A DNA stretch of 38,725 bases from Chara braunii (taxonomy: Eukaryota; Streptophyta; Charophyceae; Charales; Characeae): contig BFEA01000696.1 of NCBI GenBank assembly GCA_003427395.1, forward strand, positions 405,481 to 444,205, given 5' to 3'. Below the pieces are notes generated by a model that worked only from the letters and a program-made list of their open reading frames with translations, searched no databases and was not told where the DNA came from. A program made the translations under genes and the position numbers. Positions within the stretch are counted from its first letter, which is position 1; each line of letters opens with the position of its first letter. Positions 1 through 10,735 of the stretch are shown piece by piece.

Positions 1-240
1 AATGGGTATGGGTGCAAGGGGTATGAGGTATAAGGGGGGTGGTAAAGGGTGTGGGCCAAAGGGTGTGGGGCACGGGGGTGTAAGGGGGGGTGGTAAGGGG
101 TGTGGGGTATGGGGGGTGGTAAGGCGGGTGGTAAGGTGGTAAACCCCTCACCCCCCTTGGCACACCCCTTGTTCACCAAACCGCTTACTACCCCCGGCAC
201 ACACCCCACACCCCACACCCCTTAGCATCCTCCTTACACC
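1..240. repeat. G-rich then C-rich word-repeat island
   Basis: The first ~143 bases are built from variants of GGGGTGTGGGG and GGTAAGG. The strand composition then flips, and ~145-240 is built from CCCCACACCCC and GGCACACCCC words. The two halves are therefore a loose inverted repeat that could fold back. It is not the plant telomere word TTTAGGG. The left side is cut by the window edge, so its full extent is unknown. Confidence 0.7.
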
Positions 241-899
241 CCCCCCTCGTTTCTTCATTATGACAAACAGAAACAATGGATTGTTCGCTAAAAAAATGGT
301 TGTTTAATGGCATACCATCAATAATGCAAGGTAATAGAATTGAGAAAAAACAGAATACCAAATATTCGCATTGACGCAGCGACGACGATGGCACACATAG
401 ACGCCATACACAAACATGTCAACACGAGGCAAGCAATAATTTGCAATCAAATCCACTCAACGTCCTAAAGTCGGACATGAACAACATCAAATGTACAACA
501 TGTAACCAGTCCAACAAGTCACCAACTAAGTCAAACATGAAGTGCGTGAAGAGGGGTCAAGCGGCCACCTTTTCTCGCGTGTGCTCCTAGGGAGATATGT
601 CAGACATCCCAAGACAAAAACATGAAGAAGATAGACATGGCTTCCTCCATGACAAAAAATGTGAAGGAATCGTGTGTCTGTCCCCACTAATCTAAGAAAT
701 CATAACATGAACGAACAACCACGCTCTAACTACTGCTGAAACGTGCAAAGAACTGATGAAGCAACATACGACATTTACAAAGTCTGAAACAACTACTGTC
801 GGAGTATAGTACGAATCCTAAGCAAAAATGTCGTGAGGGTCTCCTACGCGTCCAAAATTTACATCATGTCTACCACGAAATGATTGAAATCCTAAGAAT
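241..899. other. Spacer with no recognisable gene
   Basis: Mixed-composition sequence. Reading frames are short and none has a motif I recognise. It may include the 3' flank or terminal region of the decayed hAT element to its right, but I could not find a terminal inverted repeat here. Confidence 0.5.
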
Positions 900-2838
900 A
901 TAATACAGTGACATGGACATCAATGTGCGCCTCTCCCTCGGGGCCTGCCTGGACTAGGGACCCTCCTAGGCCGCCCCCTCCCTTTCCTGCTACTTTCTCC
1001 TCTCCCCTGTGTGCTCGTGTGTCCTCCCCCACGGTACACTGCAGGCTCTCGTGATGGGCCGTCGTCATCGTGCACAACATGTACACCACCACGTACCGTC
1101 TTGCACGATGCAATGTCCATATCCACCCTCGGTCTAGCAGAAGGAAGCATGCACAGCCCCGGGTTTGTCCCCTCCTTCGTATATAGCCTAGGGTTTGTTG
1201 GAGTAATGGCTGGAACAGGTCGTACATGCCCTCCAAAAAGGTGGTCCACCACCTGAATCGGAGCACCTCTACCCACATGCTCACCCCTGCTGACGAATGT
1301 GGAGGCCTCCACCATCATTGGGGTCGCTGTCGTCTACCTCCCTTGACCATAGGGCTGCCTGGCAACAGTGCTCGCCACCGCAGACCGTGTGGCCTACGAC
1401 GATGCAGCAACAGGCACATGAGATCACATACCCATCAAGACCGGGAACTCCTCCCTCACCCCATCCATCTCCGACACTATGGGGACTGGCAGGCCCCGCA
1501 CCTCCCTCTCCACCACCACCCACTCTGCCTGCAGTCGATCCCTCCCTTGCCGCCAAAGCCCCACTGATGCCAAAATGACGTGGCAATGGTCCATGATGAA
1601 TCTCGGCCCCACGCCTGCTAGCACTCACGGACCTCGAAGACTCTGGGTGCTCCGGTAGAAACCCAGGATTAGGGATCCGCATCCACTGATCCTTGTGCCA
1701 ACCTCCTCTTGTACAACTGTTGCCAGTGCGCCCTCTGCAAGTAACGCAGCAACGCCCACCATATCTAGTTTGCATGTAGCGTCCATTTGTTGTGCTATAG
1801 CCTGCGTGTGCGGGTTTGAATCCGCCAGGGCCTTCACCCTGATCCTCTCCTCCTCATACTCCTGCACCTCTCGCGCCTCTCACTCCTCCCGTGTCTCCTA
1901 TCTCTCACACGTCGGACCTGTCTGATGTGCAACAACATCTTTTTGTACATTTTGTGCCATAATTCTTTAGTTGGGACTAGACTCCGGCACGGTGCCTCGG
2001 TATGGGCCATCAACTGCCACATGGATGATGTATCTAAATCCGGGTCCCCTTGTGATGCCCCGTTGGAGGAGGGTCGCCCAAATCTCCCTCAAAGTCCGAC
2101 TCCAATTCATCGAAATCGGCCTCTGCATGGTCGTCGTCCACATTCACAACCTCTACCCGAGATCCCTGCAGCGGACGAGTATGGACCTCCTAAACAAGAC
2201 TCGGAGTGCGTCGTCCTCGTCATCCCCTCGACCTTTGTCATGCCCTCCACATCCTCTCCCCGAAGATCACCATGCAGATCGTGTGGAAATTGTCGATCTT
2301 TGCCACATCCGCTCCCTATTGCACTGCTCGCACTCTCTTGATGAGTCACTCACCGCTCCTGTATCCTCGCTGACCTCCTCTGTTGAAAATTCGTAGACTC
2401 GCTAATCGAACGAGTCAACAGCCTCCCTTCTCTGTTGTCGTTATCATCGTCGTCGGAGTTAGACATTCCTCCATCGCCAAGGGTCATGCCAAGGGCCGTT
2501 CGTCCATGTGTGACCACGTCCGGCTCAAACCATTCGTCTGTGCCATCAGAGTTGGAGATCTGCTTAGGCACCAGACACCGTGGCGGAGCCAGTCCTCAGC
2601 GATGTTAGGCAGGCAATGGCGAGCACCTGGGATCAAGAATGTACTATGTGTCACGCCGACCCGTAGAGGCAGGCAGTAGAATGCCTGCTCATGTGCCCCA
2701 TACAACCTGCTCGTATGCCCAATACTGTAGTTACAGAGGGTTGCACGAAGGACACAGGTAGGCGCATGAAATCCTCCCTCTATGTCACGATGTTCGCAGT
2801 GGTCATATGGTTGTCCATGTCACCCTTAGGTGGACCGG
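900..2838 (-). pseudogene. Decayed C-terminal or downstream coding region of the hAT element
   Basis: On the minus strand, immediately downstream of the hAT dimerisation region, protein-like stretches continue in alternating frames. One at ~1867-1625 reads as a charged, Ala/Leu-rich helix (begins MQEYEEERIRVKALADSN). Another at ~2571-2350 has an acidic run (SNSDDDDNDNREGR) and a basic end. Another at ~1318-920 is Gly/Arg/Ser-rich. No catalytic motif is visible and no single frame is open throughout. The composition is higher in GC and more codon-like than the AT-rich spacers elsewhere, which suggests it was coding. I infer it is the degraded tail of the transposase, or a second ORF of the same element. 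It could also be a neighbouring unrelated pseudogene. Confidence 0.4.
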
Positions 2839-5295
2839 TTAGGATGCGATCGCCCATCTCATGCATCGAGTCGTCCTTCGCATACCACGGCAATATATAC
2901 CCTTGTCCCCTCTTGCGGATGGTTGCGAGCTTGAGATTGCCAGTAGTCTAATGAGTTTCACCACCTTCCGCCAGTCCAAACCATTGTGTGTTGTGGACAC
3001 GCATATGGATCGCCCAGTTCCTCTCCGAGGGAGAGACACATGTCCATGTGTAAGCAGACGATGGGCAATGATATGAAGTTGGCGAAAGCCCCTGCCAAAC
3101 TCCGACCACCACTCAATGCATCTCGTTGTCTCATCCTTGCCAACGCACTTCCTGTCCACCTCATCGTCAAAATGTGGTGCGCCCCAAAGTGCAATGTTGT
3201 TCCCTCTATAGAAGCAGTGCATCGGGTGCATGACTATTTGGAACCCGGGGGAGGCGTCGTTGTAACCTGCCTGTGACCGGATGTACAAGCGACACATCCG
3301 GGCCTGCACGTGTTGCAATACACTGTGTTTGCGGGTCTCCGTCAAGTATGGCATCTCCATGATCTCTTAATCCAAGTTCTATATCCACTCAATGATGTGG
3401 CTTATGACAACCCCATCTTTGTCAAGACAGCGAAGAAGTTTGTACACATGCATCACAATCACGCTGTCTATCTCGACCCACCACAGCCTGAAGCGAGCCT
3501 GTCTCTTCACCCATTTGGCCTGCAACTGCAATCCCCTATCCCAAGGGATAGAACACCATTGATCGCTGCGACCATCCCCTCGAAGCACTCCCTGCATCAA
3601 CGCAGTCGCTACAACATGATACATAATTAAGAAAAGTGTGTCTCACAAGGGTACATCAAGGTCGCAGGGGTCGGAGGCGTCTAAGCGGTGCAAAAGCATT
3701 GGAGAGCTACTCCATGATCCTTGACAAAACGAAGGATTGCACAAGCCTTCACAATCATCTCGGACACCCACTGCTCCTTGATGCTAATGTTTGACAACAA
3801 TCTGTTGCAGATATGGACAACACAAGGAATCCATACAATCCAGGGGTCGGAGGCCTCTAAGCGATGCAAAAGCAATGGAGAGCTACTCCATGATCCTTGA
3901 TAAAATGAACGATTGCACAAACCCTCACAATCATCTCACACACCTACTGCTCCTTGGTGCTAATGTTTGACAACAATCTGTTGCAGACATGGACAGCACA
4001 AGGAATCCACATAATCCTCATAAGTTGTGGAGAGTTTTGGCCAAAACCAACAACTGTGTCGCCCCTACGTGAGTGGACTTCGAATCAGTGCAAATGGCGT
4101 TTACCTTCTCTAGCATAAGCTCACGGAATACATTCATCTGTCTATCAAGAACAACCACTTCTGTCTCGATCGAGCCCTTCCTTTTGGTCGTTCCCCAAAA
4201 GATTCCCTCATCAACCCTCACCGTCAAGAAGTTGATGATCGGTCTAGAATTAACCACCTTCCTCCCGTCGAAGAGGACAGTAACCCCAGTGTGCACCATC
4301 TCAACGATAATGGTATTAAGGATCCCTACGATCTTGTCCACATGAGTCAAGATCATGGGACCCCCAATCTCACGATCGTCTGATGCATGGTCTTGGTAAG
4401 CAAGTCTGGAGGTGGGAGCCCCCTGTCGCCCTTTGCTTCTTACCACGTGTTGCACTCTACGACGACCCGGGTCTCGTAGTAGTTTGAGTAGGAGGCCCTT
4501 GGCCGCATCTTGCATGACCTTGTTGTCGCTAGTGGTGACAGGCATATTGTCATCATCGGCGTCCCTTGCCTTGCGCTCACTCGGTCTCATCGACTCGGGA
4601 GGGAAATAACCTTGTCTCATTTCATAATCCTTCCCCTTGTCCGTTATCGTCGAAACCGCAGTGTGTGGTATGTCATCAAGACCCGCAGCCGACTCCTCCA
4701 CCCTATTGTGGCATCCCCTCCTGTAACGGGTCCCACCCACCGCGGCCTCGTATGGCTCCCCCTTCTCTACCTCTACCATCCTCCTCGCTACCACTTTCCA
4801 ATCTAGAATCTGATGCTCACGCAAATAAGCATATATCCTCTCCTCTGACGTCCTTGACACTAGGCAATTTGAGTCCATGTATATCTCCACCATTGCCCTA
4901 ATTGGTGTCGACATACAGTGCTTTGGTTGCGTGAAGTGTTGAATGGCGCGGTTTTGGCTGCCCTGCCACACCTTATGGCAGAATCTGCAATGCAGCAGCC
5001 ATCCACTGTGAACTTGTCCATGAGGACCTGGCCAACACAAACATATTTCCAGACCACGCACTTCCTCTCCCATACCACCTGCTTCTTCCCCCCAATCCAG
5101 ACAAAGTCTCACAACGTATACCCTCCACATCCAAGAGACCCGATCCTTTGTCAGTGCACCTTCGATAGCGGGGCAACAAAAAAGGGGTACTCCGCTTGCT
5201 GGTCCCCCTCCCTGCCACCATCCCACATCGGCCAACCCCTCCACGGCCCGTTGAAGCTCCCCCTCCCCCGCCCGGGCTCGAGTCACCCGCTCCAA
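2839..5295 (-). pseudogene. hAT-family transposase pseudogene (BED finger, DUF659, hAT dimerisation)
   Basis: hAT transposases cut and paste DNA in the nucleus. Reading 5'->3' on the minus strand, the first open stretch (5295-4018, 425 codons, no clear ATG at its start) contains a BED-type zinc finger at ~residues 105-135 (HCRFCHKVWQGS, then RAIQHFTQPKHC). A DUF659/hAT catalytic-core block follows: HTGVTVLFDGRKV, RPIINFLTVRVDEG and VNAICTDSKSTHVGATQLL near its end. The next core block (IPCVVHICNRLLSNISI, the usual PCxxH..NLLL-like helix) lies in another frame at ~3830-3700. The frame then shifts again through a WWVEIDSV block (~3480) to the dimerisation domain at ~3110-2950, with WWSEFGRGFRQL, the SERNWAIHMRVH signature (in a shifted frame near 3028) and HNGLDWRKVVKLIRL. 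At least three frameshifts make it a pseudogene. A 176-bp tandem duplication lies inside the core. Terminal inverted repeats and target duplication were not found. The family call is secure; the element's boundaries are not. Confidence 0.85.
3665..4016. repeat. Two tandem copies of a 176-bp segment inside the hAT transposase
   Basis: The segment starting CAGGGGTCGGAGG at 3665 recurs at 3841 with the same order of landmarks: GAGAGCTACTCCATGATCC, then TTTGACAACAATCTGTTGC. The copies differ by scattered substitutions. 176 is not a multiple of three, so the duplication alone shifts the reading frame within the DUF659 region. Confidence 0.9.
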
Positions 5296-5494
5296 TCGCT
5301 ATAATGGTCACAAGCGCCGGCGACACAACAACAAGAAATAGTCGTACACTTGTACATCGCGCATACTACTCTGTCGTCAAACCCTAGCCTGTATGCCTGC
5401 TCGCCGTCCTATCTTCCACCTCGTAAGCGTCGCTCCTAGCTGTCACGCCCGCGACGTGTCTCTCTCCCTCTCCCCACCACATCTCTCCCCACCA

Positions 5495-5496
<2 letters not shown>

Positions 5497-5574
<78 letters not shown>
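5497..5574. repeat. (TC)39 microsatellite
   Basis: Uninterrupted TC dinucleotide tract of 78 bases. It lies just upstream of the hAT pseudogene in the minus-strand sense. The long reading frames across it are artefacts of the dinucleotide repeat. Confidence 0.98.
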
Positions 5575-5578
<4 letters not shown>

Positions 5579-5630
5579 GCGTCCTTGGCCTAACGTGACC
5601 CATGCCTCTCGCCCCCCTCCCTCTGTCTTT

Positions 5631-5697
5631 CTCATTTGGAATGAGACAAAACGCCCTACCTTTCCGCAACAGGCAGTTTTGTCTCATTCGAAATGAG
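5631..5697. repeat. Imperfect foldback, ~26-bp arms
   Basis: The left arm begins CTCATTTGGAATGAGACAAAA. The right arm is its near reverse complement, ending TTTTGTCTCATTCGAAATGAG, with a ~15-base loop. The outer part of each arm (CTCATTC/GAATGAG) is itself nearly palindromic. Confidence 0.85.
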
Positions 5698-5722
5698 CAA
5701 CACAAAGTTGCCTGCCCATTTT

Positions 5723-5814
5723 CTTTTGGCCCTTCAGGCCCATTTCAACCACACTCTCCATACGCGCAAAGGGGTCCCACAGGCTTAGTCGAAACGGGCC
5801 TAAAGGGCCAAAAG
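5723..5814. repeat. Imperfect foldback, ~27-bp arms
   Basis: The left arm begins CTTTTGGCCCTTCAGGCCC. The right arm, ending GGGCCTAAAGGGCCAAAAG, is its reverse complement with a few mismatches. The arms enclose a 38-base loop. It lies 25 bases from the preceding foldback, so the two may belong to one small foldback or MITE-like element. Confidence 0.85.
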
Positions 5815-6344
5815 CACACAATGTTTCTTTAAAATTAAAAAACAAAAAAAATTAACCTTTTTTATTTTTAGTATACAACTGGGGGCATGTCCCCATGATT
5901 TTTTCTTTTTTCAGGGTCTTACATCCCCCTTGCTGATCTGGCTGCGAGCCATGTACTTTTGAGTACGACATGAGTTTACTACTCGCATTATACTCAGTGT
6001 ACACACGTACAATTTTATTTTTTTCTTAAGGGGGGTACACCTAGGATAGAACAGTGGTCAGTGTCAACTTGCGCTCTATATTTTATTATTCACTAAGGAG
6101 CGACTGGGGACTGGATACTAGTACTAAGCACTGAATCCTTTATGTTGGAGGTTAGTGATTCAGAGGAAAAATGTTCCACTTTCTGTATTAGGGCAATATC
6201 ATGATTCATTGTGATGGAGGGGTTGTTGTTGACAACATGCACTCGGCCTTTGATGCATGGGGATAAAAAAATTGTATACTAGGGATTGGTATTGTCATAC
6301 AACATGCACTCGTCTTAATCGTTCATTTTCATGAACAATAATAA
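5815..6344. other. Spacer with no recognisable gene
   Basis: AT-rich sequence with A-runs near 5830-5870. No coding motif, RNA gene or clear repeat seen. Confidence 0.5.
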
Positions 6345-6900
6345 CCCTTCCATAGAAAGAAACTACAGCTTCCATATACAAGAGGGTAAGGATTGAATAT
6401 TCCTTATGATGAAGGGGTAAACTACAGGTTCCCTATACAAGAGGGTAAGCATTGAACCTTCCTTCTGATAAAGGGGTAAACTACAACTTCCTTATGCAAG
6501 AAGGTAAGGATTGGACAATCTTTCTAATAGAGGGGCAAACTACAGCTTCCCTGTACAAGAGGGTAAGGATTGGACCTTCCTTTTGATGGAGAGGTAAACC
6601 ATAGCTTTCGTATACAAGAGGGTAACGATAGGACCTTCCTTTTGATGGACAGGTCAAATACGCTTGCTTCCTTATAGAAATGGGTAAGGATTGGACCTTC
6701 CTTCTAATGGAGGGTTGAACTATAGCCTCCTTATACAAGAGGGTTAGGATTTGACCTTTCTTCTGATGAAGAGGTAAACTACAGTTTCTCTATACAAGCG
6801 GGTAAGGATTGGACCTTCCTTCTAATGGAGGGGTAAACCACAACTTCGCTATACAAGAAGGTAAGGGTTGGACCTTCGTTTTGATTAAGGGGTAACCCCT
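6345..6900. repeat. 59-bp tandem (minisatellite) array, about 9.5 copies
   Basis: The unit contains AACTACAGCTTCC, then ATACAAGAGGGTAAGGATTG, then GACCTTCCTTCTGATGGAGG. Unit starts lie at about 6361, 6420, 6479, 6538, 6597, 6656, 6718, 6777, 6836 and 6895, so the spacing is 59 with one 62-base unit. Minus-strand reading frames across it (6738-6481 and 7045-6779) are repeat translations. 59 is not a multiple of three, so no repeat protein is implied. Confidence 0.95.
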
Positions 6901-6904
6901 GCGT

Positions 6905-7581
6905 CACGAGGACGGTCCAATCCTTACCCTCTTGTGGACAGAAGTTGTAGCATTTTGCTATGAAAAGGTTTTTATTGCTCGCAGAGTTGTGTGCATTCAG
7001 TGTTTCGTGGATGAACTGAATGATTTGTAGAGGATGCATCAACATGTATGTGACAAAGGTCTTCGAGATCCAAGAGGGTAAGGATTGGACCTTCCTTCTT
7101 GATTAGGTAAAACTTAGGATTGATTGGATAAGTTATTATATACATGTTTGTTTTTTATTTTTTACATGTTAAACATGTGTAAGAGTGAAAAGCGTATGGG
7201 GGATCCTGAAGAATAAGGATGACCCTTGATTTATTTCAAACCCCTTTATCAGAAGCAACGTTCAATGCTTACCCTCTTGAGTATGGAAGTTGTAGCATTT
7301 TGCAATGAAAATGTTGTTATTGTTCGCAGAGTTGTGTGCATTCAGTGTTTCGTGGATGGACTGAACTATTTTGTGGAGGATGCATCAACATGCATGTGAG
7401 AGAGGTTTTCAAGATCCAGGAGGGTAAGAATTGAGCCTTCCTTCTTGGTTAGGTAGAACTTATGATTGATTGGATAAGTAAGTTTTGTTTTGTTTTGTTT
7501 TTTTCGTAAGTTAAGTATCTGTAAGAGTGAAAATCGTATGGGGGAACCTGAAGAATAACGATGACCCTTGATTTGTTCCAA
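6905..7581. repeat. Two direct copies of a ~325-bp segment, offset 345 bp, derived partly from the 59-bp unit
   Basis: Copy 1 (~6911-7241) and copy 2 (~7257-7581) share GAAGTTGTAGCATTTTGC, GTGTGCATTCAGTGTTTCGT, GAGGATGCATCAACATG, TTGATTGGATAAGT and GACCCTTGATTT in the same order. Each copy opens with an inverted piece of the 59-bp unit (CCTTACCCTCTTG) and carries a forward piece (GAGGGTAAG) about 130-150 bases later. The minisatellite word therefore flanks the duplicated body in inverted orientation. Confidence 0.85.
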
Positions 7582-8440
7582 AAAACTTGAGAATTCAAAC
7601 CACCAGTACATTTCCCAATCATTTTTCTCCAACGCACTTACATGCACACCGAAACTTTCGAGGGTTGTCTGTCGAAGCACAATGGCTGACAGTATCAACC
7701 AAAAGGAGAATTGTATCAATTCTTTTTTTTTGTGCGCAAAACATTTCCAACGGTGGGAAAAACTAGACATGGAAGTCATGGTGGTTCAGAGAAACATACC
7801 ACAAACAGTCATTTGAAATTTGTAGGAATAAAAAGATAATAACTTATGAAAAGGAGGTTTCTCTCTATTTGGTACATAACCCAAAGGTCAACTGAATAAG
7901 TTGTTGTGTATTTATCTATATATTGTTTTGTGGGATGATCTGAAACTTCAAAAATACGTATTACACTTTTTCTCACCTTGAGATAGACTCGGAACAGGGT
8001 TGATGGAATAATACGTTATTATGTTTAATTATTTGTGTATGTGTGGTTTCATGCTTTGGTTTCTTACACCAACATAACATATAATCGATGAATGTCATGT
8101 TTGGCTTATGTATGAATTGTTTACAGTTAGGGTTGGTTAAATGTTCGTAGGGATAGGAATAGGTTGTGAGATGTAACAGAGTAAGAAAGTAGCAAAATAA
8201 ATAAATAAATTAATTAATTAAAATAATTATTTTCTTGCTACAAAAGTAATGTAGGTTTTCAACCTATCGGTGCAATCGACCCTATTATATTGAACGAAAT
8301 ATTTTATAACAGCATATAGATGTAATGTCATCCTTTTTCTTTTTCTTCAATATGTTGAGTCAAACCAGTATGCATAGTACACCCCTTAACAAGTTTCGCT
8401 ATAGCACGGAGCTTTAGCCCCCCAAAGGCTCAAGCATCCT
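7582..8440. other. AT-rich spacer with no recognisable gene
   Basis: No conserved coding motif. Short frames (for example 7568-7816) have no recognisable domain. It includes a small AAAT/TTAA-rich tract near 8200. Confidence 0.5.
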
Positions 8441-8478
8441 AAGTAGTTCAAGAGGGTCGAAAACCCTTTGCACTACTT
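8441..8478. repeat. Short hairpin
   Basis: AAGTAGTTCAAGAGGG pairs with CCCTTTGCACTACTT around a small loop (TCGAAAA). There is no poly-T after it that would make it an obvious Pol III or bacterial-type terminator. The function is unknown. Confidence 0.6.
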
Positions 8479-8546
8479 GTTTCCGTCATCCACAAGCAAT
8501 GAGAGAAGGTTAACAACAGTCGTATTTTTCATCACTACTTCTGGAC

Positions 8547-8925
8547 ACCCTTCACCACTTCAGCCTGCCTAAACAGGTGGTTTTCATAGTCTTCGGACCT
8601 TTCACCACTTCAGGACCATTCAAGTCTGAAAATCGTGAATGGTCCTGAAGTGGTGAAAGCTCCGAAGACCCTGAAAACCACCTGTTTAGGCATGCTGCAT
8701 CCTCAAGTGGTGAAGGGTGGTTTTCATGGTCTTCAGACCTTTCACCACTTCAGGACCATTCAGGATTTTTAGACTGCCCAAAACTTTCACTTGACCACTT
8801 CAGGACACCCTTCACCACTTCAGGATACAGCCTGCCTAAACAAGTGGTTTTCAGGGTCTTCGGCCCTTTCACCACTTCAGGACCATTCAGGATTTTCAGA
8901 CTGCCCAAGACTCTCACTTCAGAAT
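8547..8925. repeat. Large palindrome plus further direct copies of a ~75-bp unit
   Basis: A unit contains ACCCTTCACCACTTCAG, GCCTGCCTAAACAGGTGG, TCTTCGGACCTTTCACC and ACTTCAGGACCATTCA. It occurs forward at 8547-8622, inverted at 8636-8718, forward and partial at ~8716-8790, and forward again at ~8800-8920. The first two copies form a near-perfect hairpin with ~75-80-bp arms and a 13-base loop. The repeated core word is TTCACCACTTCAGGA. Confidence 0.9.
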
Positions 8926-10405
8926 TTCCATTCTTGAATTTTCAGCCACCCGATAACCGCTTGTGCAAGCAATCCATATTTGTTGTTAATTTGTTGTGAC
9001 ACAGTATCAACCCGAATTTTTTGGGGCTGTAAACAAAAAGGTCCATCACAGGTTGGAAGAGGAAGAGTCCATTTTTACAACAGAAAATCGGACTTTATTT
9101 TTTTCACGTGAAAAAAAAACAAACCACTGAAAGGTTTAACAAGTCAAATTTGGGATTAGAGAGGTGAGAAAGGTTATCGAAAACAGGCAAAGGTAGTGGT
9201 CATGCCGACCACACAACCTTTAAAAATGTTTGCGGTGCTTGGGTATGTGTACAAGAGACACAACGAAAGGGGTAGACTATTGGTCGCTTCGAGACCATTA
9301 GAGGTAGTAAGGGATTTCAAACATGAGCGCAAGACTCTGAAGACTGTTTGAGGGTTCACCCTCCTGATGAGTAAGTGAAAGTTTGACAAAGCAATCTTTC
9401 AGAACCCTCTCCAAAAATATTGACTTTTTATTTTATTTTTTGGAAAAAAAAAGTTGGATTTTTTCAAACATTTGCACGGGTATTGTTTTTAAACCAACGT
9501 GAAGTTTGTAACTCTTACGTGGAACTTGTCAACTTCAGGAATGAACTACTCTATGAGTAACAACATTACTTCCACGTTGTAGACCACTAGCATTAACCAA
9601 TGCAACAATTAAATATCTAGGAAGTTAGAAACTCTAGTGTCCCTTGATATTTCTTCCTAGAGGATTCATTAAATAAACTATAAACAAGATAACACCACGT
9701 GACAAAAAATAAAATAAAATGGAAAACCTCACATCTAAATGAAAATCGCATGAGCGACACAACTATTATACTTAGTCATAAAAAAACTTTGCTCTTCAAT
9801 AATATTCATCGAATTATTGGCCAACAATTAATAAGAGTAAAATAATAGCCGCAACATCTCGTCTGAAAAAACAAAAGTGAGAAAAAGAAGAAGGGTGAGG
9901 GGTAAGAAACGAATGAAAAAAGGTTAAGGAAAATAATGGGGAAGAAGAAAATGAAGTTAAGTCAACCCTTATAATTGTCTTCTTACAAACAGTCAGCAAG
10001 AAGGTGAAATTGTAGTAGAAGCAGTAGGGAAAAAAACACAAGAAAGAAAAATAACCAATATACATCTTATAATTTTTATTAATGTCATAAAACAATTAAA
10101 ATGACAAAACGAATAAGTCAAAAGAGATAAGCAAAACAAACATGGAAGAAAAAAAAAACTAGACAAAGATTGAGAATGTGGAAGCAAGGAAAAGGAAAAA
10201 CAATTTTAAATCCTAACGTTTTCTCGTCTTTAATTGAAAAAGGATAAATAAAGAAACAAATTATAAAAAGAAGTATAAGAAAAAATAAATAAAAGGAAAA
10301 AACATGATCAGAGTAAAAAAAAATAATTTATTTTCATGGGGGAAGGGGGGGAATATACATATGGAATTGAAAATTAATATTTGAAGTTGCTTAACACGAC
10401 GAACG
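8926..10405. other. AT-rich spacer, no confident gene
   Basis: Mostly A/T-rich with A- and T-runs. One small plus-strand frame (9202-9351, 49 codons) looks more protein-like than its surroundings but has no recognisable domain, so it is not called as a gene. Purine-rich stretches (9870-10200) create spurious minus-strand Phe/Leu/Ser frames. Confidence 0.5.
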
Positions 10406-10735
10406 TATTCACGCCCCTTCATATTCGTACAAACGTGTTTGCATGTTCGCACGAACACCTCGCGAACATGTTCGGGTGAACATAATTTTGTTTTCGTAAA
10501 AAATAATAATCATAATAATAATAACTTTCCGGTTTTTGATTTTTATCTCATGATTGACTACGAATTTGAACATGACTCCATGACAAACATTGCTTGTATT
10601 GTTATTTTACATAACATATAGTTTTTTTATTTTATTATTATTTTTTTTTATTTTTTTTTTCGCGTTCGGAGGGTTTTGAGCGTTTGTTCACGTTCGGGCG
10701 AACATGTTCGCGTTCGCCTCTAAACGCGGACACGG
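10406..10735. repeat. Paired GTTCG-word islands flanking an A/T-rich middle
   Basis: Two clusters of GTTCG/CGAAC words, about 10400-10490 (for example GTTCGCACGAACACC, GCGAACATGTTCGGG) and 10660-10735 (TTCACGTTCGGGCGAACATG, TTCGCGTTCGCC), are separated by ~170 bases of A/T-rich DNA. The architecture matches the subterminal GC-word arms of the hAT-type element at 21123-21898. I could not identify termini or a target duplication. Confidence 0.55.

Noticed and set aside
1-240. Telomere-like repeat
   Set aside because: The words are GGGGTGTGGG and GGTAAGG variants, not TTTAGGG or TTAGGG, and the strand composition flips at ~145.
1813-1823. B-box-like GGTTTGAATCC
   Set aside because: No A box at tRNA spacing, and it lies inside protein-like minus-strand sequence of the hAT remnant.
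5375-5395. Possible right terminus of the hAT pseudogene element (GTCAAACCCTAGCCTG)
   Set aside because: Only loosely like the GGCAACCCTG end at 21898; no partner terminus and no 8-bp duplication found on the left side.
5384-5705. Arg/Glu and Ser/Leu repeat proteins across the TC tract
   Set aside because: Pure translations of the (TC)39 dinucleotide repeat in different frames; no coding evidence.
6481-7045. Minus-strand repeat protein with LPLHQKEGPILTLLYREA-like units
   Set aside because: It follows the 59-bp minisatellite. The unit is not a multiple of three, so repeated peptides appear in different frames and are interrupted; no sign of selection on a protein.
8547-8925. CRISPR-like array
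   Set aside because: Repeats alternate orientation and have no regular unique spacers; the host appears eukaryotic.
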